Of a stretch of 64,000 nucleotides of DNA, positions 10,801-20,500 are shown piece by piece; the stretch's first letter is position 1; each line of letters starts with the position of its first letter. Under the pieces are notes generated by a model. The model saw nothing but the letters and a program-made list of their open reading frames with translations. It ran no database searches and was not told where the DNA came from. A program made the position numbers and the translations under genes. Source of the DNA: Chondrosia reniformis (Eukaryota > Porifera > Demospongiae > Chondrillida > Chondrillidae); contig OX359201.1 in the NCBI GenBank assembly GCA_947172415.1, positions 3,410,001-3,474,000 of the forward strand. Direction: 5' to 3'.

Positions 10801-13128
10801 TACATACAACTAGGACATACAACTTGCAAATACAACTAGTAGTAACAACTAGTTCATACAATTTGTACTTACAATTAGTACCTATGACTAGAACATTCAC
10901 ATATAACTGGTACATATAAATAGTACATACAACTAGTACATCAAACTAGACCTCCAACTATTACAACTACTGAATATAACTAGTACCAGTACTAGTACAT
11001 ACAACTTGTTCATACAACTAGTAAATACAACTAGTACATACAACCAGTGCTAGTACGTACAACTAGTACATAAACCTAGTGCCTACAGTTAGTAAATATT
11101 ACCAGTACTAGTACATACCACTAGTTAATACTACTAGTACATACAACTAGTACATACAGCTAGTACATAACTAGTACATACAACTCGTACATACAATTAT
11201 TATATATAATTAATACATGCAATTATTACACTCAACTAGTACATATAACTAGTACTTTCAACTAGTTAATATAACTAGAACCTTTACACACAACTAATAC
11301 CTACTTAGTATCTAGTATTACTACTACTAGAACTTACAACTAGTACACATAACTTGTACATACACCTAGTACGTACAAAAAGTACATACAAATAGTAAAT
11401 ACAACTAGTACATACAAGTAGCACATTCAACTAGGACATAAAACTAGTTCATATAACTAGTACATAACTAGTACATACTATTAGTACATAGAACTGATTC
11501 AAACAATTAGAACATACAACTACTACATACACCTAGTACATACAACTAGGATATACAACTAGTACATACAACAAGTACATATACACCTAGTATATAACTA
11601 GTCCATACAGGTGGTAAATACAACTAGTTCATACAATTAGAACATACAACTACACATAAAACTAGTACATGCAACTAATGCCTACAAATAGTAAACATAA
11701 CTTCTGCTAGTACATACAACTAGTACTTACAACTAGTATTTACAACTAGTAAATATTACCAGTAATAGTTCATACAACTAGTTAATACAACTACTACATA
11801 CAACTAGTACTTAACTAGTTCTTACAACTAGTACATACAACTAGTACATACTATTTGTACATACAAATAAAACATTCAACAAATCCATGCAACTAGTACC
11901 TACAACTATTAAATATAACTAGGGCTAGTACATACAACTAGCACCTACCTAGTACCTAGTATAACTAGTACTAGAACCTACAAGTAGTACATATACTAGT
12001 ATATACAAATAGTACATACAACTAGTCCATACAAATAGTACATACCATAGTATATATAACTAGTACATACCACTAGTTCATACAACTAGCACATACAACT
12101 AGTACCTATTACTATAACATACACATTTACCTAGTACATAAAAATAGTCCATACAAATAGTACATTAAACTAGAACTCCTACTACGACATATAATTATTT
12201 CACACAATTAGTACATACATCTAGTATATACAACTAGTCCATACAAATAGTACCACAACTAGTACCTACAACTAGTACATACAACCAGTACAAACAACTA
12301 GTAAATATAAATGGTAAATATAACTAATATATATAACTTGTACTAGTACATACAACTAGTAAATATAACGATTAAATATAACTTGTACTAGAATATATAA
12401 CTAGTTGTTACAACTAGCAATATACAACTAGTACATACATCTAGTACTTCCAAGTAGTCCATACAATTACTGCTACAACTAGTACATACAACTAGTACAT
12501 ACAACCAGTACAAACAACTAGTAAATATAACTGGTAAATATATCTAATAAATATAACTTGTACTAGTACATACAATTAGTAAATATAACGATTAAATATT
12601 ACTTTTACTAGAAAATATTACCAGTTGATACAACTAGCACATACAACTAGTACATACTACTGGTATACAACTAGTGCCTTTAACCAGTACATACAACTAG
12701 TGCATATAAGTAGTACATACAACTAGTACACACAACTAGTACATTCTGCTAGTATGACCAACAAGTACTAACAAGTAGTTCATAAGACTAGTATATACAA
12801 CTATTACATACAACTTGCACATACAACTAGTAGTAACAACTAGTTCATACAATTTGTACTTACAATTAGTACCCTATGACTAGAACATTCACATATAACT
12901 GGTACATACAACTAGTACATTCAACTAGTACATACAATTTGTACCTACAACTAGTATATACACACAATTATTTCTTACAAGTAGTACATAAAACTACTAC
13001 ATACAATTAGTAAATACAACTAGTAGATACAACTATATAGTGCATACAACTAGTACATACAACTAGTATTACAACTAGTACATACAAAGAGTACCTAAAA
13101 CTAGTTAATATAGCTAGTACTTGTACAT
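7863..13128 (+). repeat. 13-bp satellite, block 3
   Basis: About 5.3 kb of ACTAGTACATACA-type units. From 10,940 onward it belongs to the left arm of the large inverted duplication. Several longer motifs recur, for example the phrase with TTAGTAAATATTACCAGTAC and ACTAGTTAATACTACTAGTA near 8,450, 10,000 and 11,080. No gene seen. Confidence 0.9.
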
Positions 13129-14637
13129 ACCATATGAATTTGTTTGGCTCATTTCGCGTAGGGTGCTAAATAAGAAGAATTTGGTATAATCATATTCAGG
13201 CATTCCTTAATGATATTCTTTATGATATCATTATTATATTCATTACGAATACGTAAAGCTTTCACGTGATTGCGAAGGTGCGATAAAGTTTATTTTGCCG
13301 TGAAAGTTTGTTTACCGATAAGTTAAGATGAATTGCTATAATTTTAGAGGGCGCAGGGAGCCCAAGAAGTCAGAAGCGCTTTCAATCAACTTAAGAAGTT
13401 CAAAGAAGTTGCCACCGAAGGCATCAAGAGAAGGATTGTATAACGTAACAATTACCGGACGAAATCCTGACACTGGAGAAGTCAGGATTCATTATGTTGG
13501 ATACGATGACGCATACGACGAATGGAGGAACAAAGAGGATGTTTCAGTACTAAATTGCAGTAAGTATTAGTGTTACCTAAAATGGTCAATTTTGGCATCT
13601 TTTAATGATTTCTTGTAGAACGTTCTCCCGGCGTTCGTTAACTTGTACGTAGTTTTGTTGTTTGTAGGTTTATCCTTCTGTCTGAAATTTGTATGTAGGT
13701 TCTGTACAGGCAGTAGATTTAGGTGCGTCGTATTTGAAGCCCTATGATGCCCATAAAGAGCTAGCGTGGCGAATAAAAGCTGCTTTAAAGCCTATCCCCA
13801 CCAAATTGAGGCTAGAATCGAAATGCCAGTTGATTTTTTGTTATTTAAAGGTGGTCTAGGTAATGTTGGAAAGCCATTAGGCATTCACTTTGGCCATGAA
13901 AGGTTTAGTATTAAAAGATACCTGGGTCTTGTTCCCCTGTTAGGGGAACAATGGCATATAAGGAAACTAAATGTTGCTGGGGACTTCTTCTACTGTGACC
14001 TTAACAGTGTAACATTTTATTTATCAAGACATAAAGACATTGTTGAACCTGAAGTTGTAACGCCTGGTTGTATCTTTTTAGTTTTCAAATTTGTACGCAT
14101 GGACTGCCCACCTTGTAAGTGGAAGGACATATTAAGTATACTTTAAGTGTTTTATTATACAGAGGTTATTGGTTAATTGTTTATATAGCTTCTTTGTACA
14201 TATGTATATAAAAGCCATCACAAATTAAAGGAAGATCTGATCAATATTGTAAACTTGTGCAATCAGCTGTGTGTCTACTCTTATTGTTTAGCTTAGTGTC
14301 ATTGACTGACCATATATTATCAATGTTTTTTTTAAAAGCCACTAAGATCCAAAGATGTAGCCAGTACTATCATGGTAAACGTCAAAACACCTGCACTGCC
14401 AATTAATAAAATTAATGATGTCAGCGTAAACGTTAATGTACCTGTCTTAAGATACTCTTAGTGCTTAGTTTAATGTAACTGACAAGTTGTTAGTTTACCT
14501 TATGGATCATAGTTATTATGTATGTTTGTGATTTAATTAAAAAGTTGATTATGTTATAATCATGAATATGTACATACAATAGAGGTACACTTAGGGGTTA
14601 TAGTTTTTGTCTGTGCATAACTGTCTACTGCAGAAGT
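10940..14637 (+). repeat. left arm of the 3,698-bp inverted duplication
   Basis: This arm is matched in reverse complement by 24,188-27,885. I aligned both ends and many interior points; positions add to 38,825 throughout, so there is no net insertion or deletion. The differences I noticed are a few substitutions, e.g. TGTGCA versus TGCACA near 14,612. It contains satellite, the Tudor-knot gene and its 3' flank. Its inner end lies within the last exon of the histidine-phosphatase gene. Confidence 0.93.
13328..14146 (+). CDS. Tudor-knot (chromo-like) domain protein, copy 1, two exons
   Basis: Exon 1 (13,328-13,559) starts at ATG and encodes MNCYNFRGRREPKK followed by a Tudor-knot-type fold signature (LYNVTITGRNPDTGEV, RIHYVGYDDAYDEWR), a small barrel found in chromatin-binding proteins. 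It ends at CA/GTAAGT. Exon 2 fits from 13,699 (after TATGTAG) in matching phase and reads AVDLGASYLKPYDAHKELAW, RIKAALKPIP. A one-base loss in the CCCC run near 13,797-13,801 then shifts the frame to IEARIEMPVDFLLFKGGLG and on to CKWKDILSIL and a TAA. The second half (GEQWHIRKLNVAGDFFYCDL) resembles a recurrent uncharacterised C-terminal module. Copy 2 at 24,679-25,497 encodes the same protein and shares the shift. Confidence 0.7.
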
Positions 14638-15451
14638 GTTCACAGCTGCTGTTGAACACTTCTGTTTCCTTATTGCTGTGGAAAGCAATTTTGGTATGGC
14701 TTCCTTGAGTGTGTTTTGAAGCCCTATAAAACCATTCATATATCAGTAGTAATAGAAGTAACAAAGCAATGTAGTTTAATCAGACTTACTGTTTTAGAAT
14801 GTGCCTAATAACATATTTGTGACACACTATTATTTTGATCTTCCCCTTTAAATTAGGGTTTTTGCCTTCTATATTAATTTCTTCCCTGACAGATTGAAAT
14901 CTGTCTTTATCAGATCTGCTGTTCTGTTCAGAATAATTATTGAATTAGATTATAAGGATGATTGCAATGTTATGTTAATTGACATAAAGTTTACTTACAG
15001 CAGAGTCTTCTTTTATTTTTTCATTTGTGTAACAAGGAAACCTTATTTTAAGGAATCCTTTTATTATACTTGCTGTTGTTTCAGCTCTTTGGAGTGGGGA
15101 AAACTCTAGAGACCCCATTTTATTAGTGTCTATACTACTAGCTAAAAACTCCCCTGTCTTAGCAGCCTGCTCCTTACCCAAATCAGTAAGGCTTCCTGTA
15201 TATGAATTACACTGCCCATGCCTAATCAGGAGAACAGTGATTGGTTGGCTGGATGGTTCAGGAACAACCTGATCTAGAGTAGGCTTTTTCTACAGCATAA
15301 AACATATAGCAGACATCCATTACTTTACATTAGTTGCTTATATCTGTATAATTAAACCCAGTTGAATAGGCATATGTGCTGAAGCCTCAGGAACTACTTG
15401 AATAGGCATATGTTCTGAAGCCTCAGGAACCACTTGAACTTTAGAATCCAT
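14591..15451 (-). CDS. histidine phosphatase (phosphoglycerate-mutase-like), multi-exon
   Basis: The main exon (14,999-15,289) encodes VLLIRHGQCNSYTGSLTD, the RHG phosphohistidine motif, then SLEFSPLQRAETTASIIKG, the SPLxRAxxTA block of the family. It ends at a GCT/GTAAGT donor. The next exon (about 14,796-14,912), in matching phase, ends KIKIIVCHKYVIRHIL, which could supply the late histidine. A last exon (about 14,591-14,716, after TTTATAG) joins in phase and ends at TAA, inside the inverted-repeat arm. Upstream, 15,358-15,451 may be a first exon (MDSKVQVVPEASEHMPIQ, with an internal repeat), but its phase does not fit the main exon. Likely role: removal of phosphate from a protein or small metabolite; substrate unknown. 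Confidence 0.7.
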
Positions 15452-15881
15452 TCTTCTACAACAAGTTTAGACTATTTTGTGTAGCACCTTCTTAGGATTT
15501 CTCAATTCATACTAAACTGCAAGTCACATTTACACATCTTGCAATTGAACTTTTATATACAGTAGCCAGTATTAGAATGTATTCTCTTTGCTCAACCCTT
15601 AAATTTGTTAAGTGCATGTGACTCACAAAGTCCTATGATGGATTGGTCACTATACACAAAAGGAGAGTTGACTTGAGATTAATCAACCATGCATATTATA
15701 TACATATGTATGCCATATTGTTGCAAGGACCCAATTCCTAGGACAAGTGTCAACACTTCATCACTTGTTTCGCCCAATACCAGGGCTCATCAGCTAGGAT
15801 GGGGTATACATTGCATGGTTAATCTAATGTAATGTTAAGGCTTTTAAAAAAGCCCATGGCCACTTTCAATGATTAGTATAT

Positions 15882-17591
15882 CTATTCACTGTCATCTTCA
15901 CTTGAACTTGAATCACTTATTAAACATGATGCAATCTTGTAGCCAGTTTCCATCTCAACCATATGGCCACTGTATGGTCTGAAGGAGCAATTGTGACAAG
16001 CATTAATGCAAGTCGACTTGTAGTGACCTATCTCCTGGCAGTTCTTGCATTTGACTGTCTTCTTCTTTAGGGTAGCACCCTGCAATTCAAGGTCTTCTAT
16101 TCTATTGAGTTTTCTCAGCATCTGGAAGGCAGAGTCTTTCGGTCTCATGTTGGTAGCCCTGATATTGATATGAATAGTTAATGATATACATTTATATGTT
16201 AATAAAATCTAATTATATATTTAGCTCTCTATACTTTATGTACATGTATTTTTATACCTGAAGAAAGTCTTAGTAATCTTGACATTGTATTTCTCAAAGC
16301 CTTGCTGAGTGAATGGCTTCAGGGAGCCATAAAGCTTCAGGAACTCCCCAACATGACACTGAAATGCATGCATGTATGGTGTTACCCTTTTGGTTTGATA
16401 AATTTGGATGAATGCCTTCACCCAATCTTTGGCCTGTTCTCCAAAGAGTGCAATTTCTTCTTCCTGTATATCCTGTGATGCCTTACTGAGTATAGAGTTC
16501 ATCCTGAAAAATTTAGTCCATAGTGACTGAATACACTGAACTTGTCCTACATCCACATTGGGCAATAAAGTTGAAGTGTCTATGTTGTTGAATAACTTCA
16601 GCTTTTCTGGTCCTATAAAAGAGAGTATGTCCACAATAAATGTCAGAAAAAAACAACACATATATATCAGAAAATACCTGTAAGAGCTCTCCACTTCAAA
16701 GTTTTTGAAGCTTGACCCAAATAAAATGAGAAGCCAGAAATGCCTATGCTCTTAAGTAACTCTTCATACCTTGTGAGATGGCAAGCCTTGGTCCTATATC
16801 CATTGAAGTATACGTAAAAACCAATTGCATGTCAATAATATACATATATATTAGATCACCTGTCACGCCTGGTGATCTTCTTATTCTTTTCAAAGGTATC
16901 TTGCCTCATGAGCTCCTCAATGAGAAGATCAATAATTACATCAGCAATCCGTAGGAAAAGGTGTAGATTATCAATAACTACTCTTTGTAGAGGGATGTTT
17001 GGAAACAAAGGTGGATTAGAGACATTAAACTTTGTTTTGCTCTTTGGTAGATTAGCCAGGTCTACACTTTCTTTAATTGTTCTGGCTCCCTTCTCTGGAC
17101 TGGAGATTGACCACTCCCTAGTTCCATCCCATCTATCATGACTGGGGCATTTACACCATATGCAGGCATACATACTGCTGGCACTGTCAATTCCTGTCAC
17201 AAGGGTAAGAATTTTCCAGTCGCCACCTAGATAGTACTCAATCTGTACAGTAAGAGAAATCTCCTTGCATGTATATAGATATACATAATATACATATAAA
17301 CGTATCTATATAAGAATACCTATATAATACTGCAAGTTATATATTCACCTTATATGTATCACCATCAATGACTATGGCTTTTAAATGCTCTATTTCTTCT
17401 CTAATATCCTTCAAGGCCACCTTCAAAGACATGTAGTTTTCAGGTTCCCGAAAGATGGCTAAAGAATGAACTCCATTACTTGATGCAACCAAACCTGTCA
17501 GTTTAATTCTGATTTTCTTTAGTCTTCTAAAGGAAGCATCCTCAGGGGCCTTGCTTAGGAGATGAACCAGCCTTAGAGAAACTCTTTCTTT
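15882..17591 (-). pseudogene. transposase-like gene, 5'-truncated, multi-exon, with CCHC tail
   Basis: Five minus-strand coding blocks separated by plausible introns: about 17,352-17,591 (SLKERVSLRLVHLLSKAPED to VIDGDTYK), 16,861-17,233 (IEYYLGGDWKILTLVTGIDS, CIWCKCPSHDRW, then PLFPNIPLQRVVIDNLHLFL), about 16,690-16,800 (YEELLKSIGISGFSFYLGQA), 16,257-16,613 (GPEKLKLFNNIDTSTLLP to PYMHAFQCHVGEFLKLYG, FTQQGFEKYN) and 15,882-16,150, which holds a CCHC knuckle (C34, C37, H42, C47) and an acidic tail. I recognise a recurrent invertebrate TE-like family but not its name. The order CxxC, then IDNLH, then a late QQGFEK resembles the RAG1/Transib DDE core. The 5' end is replaced by a Penelope-like fragment at about 17,612. 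Confidence 0.55.
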
Positions 17592-18304
17592 TAGTGACTG
17601 TTGGCATCCAAGTACCAGCCCTATGTAATACCCCTTTTAGACTTAGATATAACCATTACTAACAATCAATTTATCACTAAAGTATATGATAAGCAAGAGG
17701 ACTTTAACTTTGATATAGTAAATTTCCCCCATTTAGATAGTTATATTCCTAATACCCCAGCCTATGGTGTCTTTATTTCACAACTAATTAGGTATTCCAG
17801 AATATGTAGTGACTTCTCCAGTTTTCAGTCTAAAAGTTTGCAGTTATGCAGTAGGCTTATTAAACAGGGTTACAAATACTTTAAGCTAAAATCAACCTTT
17901 AAAACCTTCCTATCCCGGAAGCCTCTAGTTAGAATCAAGTATAAGCAAAATGTAGCTTGTATGCTTAAGGACTGTCTTGTGTTACCCCATATTGTGTTAC
18001 CCCACCTCCAAAGAAATGTTACTACTAGAAGACCTAAGGGTAGACTTATGTAATATGTCCTCCTTGTGCCTATAGTTATGCTGAGTCTGTTATATCTATA
18101 AGCAAGGTTACTAATAGATTTATAATAAATTCATAAAGTTAATTGGACCTACATTCCTTTCATAAGATTAAATTTCATCATGTGTCTCAGTTAACACCTT
18201 ATTTAACTTTTGGCGCTAAAATAATGTATATAAGGCCCCTAGATTTAGAATAGAGAGCCAAGGATTCACAGAAGATCAAGATAAAGAAAAACACAAAGAC
18301 TCCC

Positions 18305-18350
18305 AGGATCACTGATGAAGGGTGGAATTCCCAGAAACGGCTGTCTTACC
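18305..18350 (+). ncRNA. hammerhead-ribozyme-like motif, second copy
   Basis: CTGATGA at 18,312-18,318 and GAAAC at 18,334-18,338, identical in the core to the motif at 7641-7690 and at the same distance from the ORF end. Same weaknesses: A-A closing stem II and no clear stem I. Confidence 0.35.
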
Positions 18351-18440
18351 CAGTGGAGAAGAAGATGAAAGAAGGGAAAAGAAGGAAGAAAAGACTCCTG
18401 TATCTTCATCTAAAGTTCTCTTTAGGTTAAGTTCCCCTTT

Positions 18441-18488
18441 AGGCTCTTTTTACAGAATAGGCATATGCCTATTCTGTAAAAAGAGCCT
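18441..18488. repeat. perfect 48-nt palindrome
   Basis: Two 24-nt arms meet at GCATATGC with no loop: AGGCTCTTTTTACAGAATAG followed by GCAT, then the exact reverse complement. It could form a cruciform or a long RNA hairpin at the element's 3' end. Confidence 0.95.
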
Positions 18489-18532
18489 CCTAGCATGTAG
18501 GAAAATGGTATATTAGATTTTTCATTCAACAA

Positions 18533-18870
18533 GTACATGCACCTAGTACGTACAACTTGCACCTACCTAGTACCTAGTATAACTAGTAGTACATATACTA
18601 GTATATACAACTAATACATACAACTAGTATAAAACCAGTACATAAAACTAGTACATAAAACTAGTTCATACAACTAGTTCTTTACTAGTTCTTACAACTA
18701 GTACATACAACTAGCACACACAATTAGTACATAAAACTATAACATTCAACAAGTCCATGCAACTAGTACCAACAACAAGTAAATATAACTAGTGCTAGTA
18801 CATACAACTAGCACCTACCTAGTACCTACTATAACTAGAACTAGAACTTAAAAGTAGTACATTTAATAGT
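18533..18870 (+). repeat. 13-bp satellite, block 4
   Basis: About 340 bp of ACTAGTACATACA-type units, opening with CATTCAACAAGTACATGCAC just as block 3 does after its Penelope-like fragment, so satellite and fragment were copied together. It is the last plus-oriented satellite before the orientation flips. Confidence 0.9.
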
Positions 18871-19005
18871 ACTAGAGAATAATAAAAAATTTCTACAAAA
18901 ATAGTAGAAGATGTAGCGATGGCACAAAAAGCACAGAAACAAGAAAGGGATGTTAAACAGTGAGAGAATTATTTGTGCATGGATCATACAACACATTGCT
19001 TTTAG
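18871..19005 (+). mobile_element. half of a foldback MITE (same family as 55,116-55,366)
   Basis: ACTAGAGAATAATAAAAAAT, GATGTAGCGATGGCACAAAA and CAGAAACAAGAAAGGGATGT match the left arm of the complete foldback element at 55.1 kb with a few changes. The second arm is absent. The element sits exactly at the point where satellite orientation flips. Confidence 0.75.
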
Positions 19006-19205
19006 GAAATAAAGACACCATAGGCTGGGGTATTAGGAATATTACTATCTAAATGGGGGAAATTTAATATATCAAAGTTAAAGTCCTCTCGCTTATCATA
19101 TACTTTAGTGATAAATTGATTGTTAGTAATGGTTATATCTAAAAAGGGGCATTTCCTAGGTCTGGTATTTTATTGTTAGAATGGTATTTCGTTATTTGAA
19201 TTTTA
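19006..19205 (-). pseudogene. Penelope-like (second family) fragment, inverted
   Basis: The reverse complement matches about 200 bp of the 6.93 and 17.6 kb fragments, from the upstream phrase ACCATTCTAACAATAAAATACC through TTATCACTAAAGTATATGAT to AATACCCCAGCCTATGG. It shares with the 6.93 kb copy the upstream flank ATACCATTCTAACAATAAAA, so it is part of the inverted copy of that locus. No 3' end present. Confidence 0.75.
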
Positions 19206-20500
19206 TAGTTGTATGTACTAATAGTATGTACTAGTTGTGTGTTATTATTGTATATACTAGTTCTATGTACTAGTTGTATGTACAAGTACTAGCTATATTA
19301 ACTAGTTGTAGGCACTAGTTGTATGTACTAGTTGTAATACTAGTTGTATGTACTAGTTGTATGCACTATATAGTTGTATCTACTAGTTGTATTTAATAAT
19401 TGTATGTAGTAGTTTTATGTACTACTTGTAAAAAATAATTGTATGTTTATACTAGTTGTAGGTACAAATTGTATGTCCTAGTTGTATGTACTAGTTTTAT
19501 GAACTAGTACTTGTTAAAGATTTACTAGTTGCATTTAGAAGTTGTATGTACTAGTACTTGTTATATTTACAAGTTGTATGTACTAGTTGTATGTACTAGT
19601 TCTATATAGTTATATTAACTAGTTGTAAGTATAAACTAGTTGTATGTACTCAATTGTATGTACTAGTTGAATGTACTAGTTGTATGAACTAGGTATGCAC
19701 TAGTTGTGTATACAAGTTGTATGTAATAACTCTATGTATTAGTTATGTACTAGTTGAATGTACTAGTTCTAATAGCTAGTTGAATGTACTAGTACTGGTA
19801 ATATTTACTAGATGTAGTCACTAGTTTTATGTACTAGTTGTATGTACTAGTACAAGTTATATTTACTAATTATAGGTATTAGTTGTGTGTACTAGTTGTA
19901 TGTATGTAGTGGTTGTATGTACTAACTGTTTGAACTAGTTGTATGTACTACTTTTATATACTAGGTGTATGTACTAATTGTATGTAATAGTTGTATGTAC
20001 TGGTTAAAGGTACTAGTTGTATATCCTAATTTTCAGTTGTACGTACTAATTATGTGTACTAATTCGTTGTATTAGTTGTAGAACTATTTCTGATTACTAG
20101 TTTAAAGTACTAGTTGTTTGTACTAGCACGAGTTATAATAACTAGTAGGTACTAGTTGAATGTACTAATTGCATGTAGTAATTGAATGCTCTATATAATT
20201 GAATGAACTATATGTATGTACAAGTTGTATATACTAGTTTTGTGTACTAGTTGTACGTACTGGTTGTATGAACTAGTTGTATGTGCTAGGTGTATGTAGT
20301 AGTTGTATGTTCTAATTGTTTGAACTAGTTCTATGTACTAATTGTATGTACTAGTCATGTACTCGTTATATCAAGTAGTTTTATGTCCTAGTGGATTGTG
20401 CTACTTGTATGTACTAGTTGTATGTACTATATGTATGTACTAGTTGTCTGTAGTAGGTGTATGTACTAGTTGCATGTACTAGTTGTCTGCACGAGTTTTA
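19006..20500 (-). repeat. inverted copy of about 4,930-7,145 (satellite plus Penelope fragment)
   Basis: Read in reverse complement, this stretch follows 4,930-7,145 in order: the Penelope piece, the ACAATTATACACAACTAG phrase, the GTATTACAACTAG phrase, the segment with ACTGATACCTTTAATTAG relatives, and ATACATATAGTTCATTCAAT. It lacks one of the two 425-bp units, so the inversion predates that tandem duplication or one unit was lost. End positions are approximate. Confidence 0.7.

Larger units (their letters stand above)
17612..18532 (+). pseudogene. Penelope-like (second family) 3' fragment, best-preserved copy
   Basis: From about 17,640 to the TAA at 18,051-18,053 the frame is open: LDLDITITNNQFITKVYDKQ, FDIVNFPHLDSYIPNTPAYG, VFISQLIRYSRICSDFSSFQ, then a basic tail ending TTRRPKGRLM. 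This is the C-terminal RT region of the family also seen at 6.93-7.86 kb and, inverted, at 19.0-19.2 kb. The RT catalytic motifs lie upstream and are absent. The fragment interrupts the transposase-like gene to its left and abuts satellite to its right. Its 3' region carries the hammerhead-like motif and the perfect 48-nt palindrome. A 64-codon ORF at 18,322-18,516 lies in this 3' region and is probably not coding. Confidence 0.65.

Noticed and set aside
2536..13128. CRISPR array
   Set aside because: Units are 13 bp with no unique spacers, and the context is eukaryotic.
2536..13128. Telomeric repeat
   Set aside because: The unit has no G-rich strand and does not match known telomere motifs.
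16872..17141. 89-codon plus-strand ORF
   Set aside because: It is the antisense shadow of the transposase-like exon.
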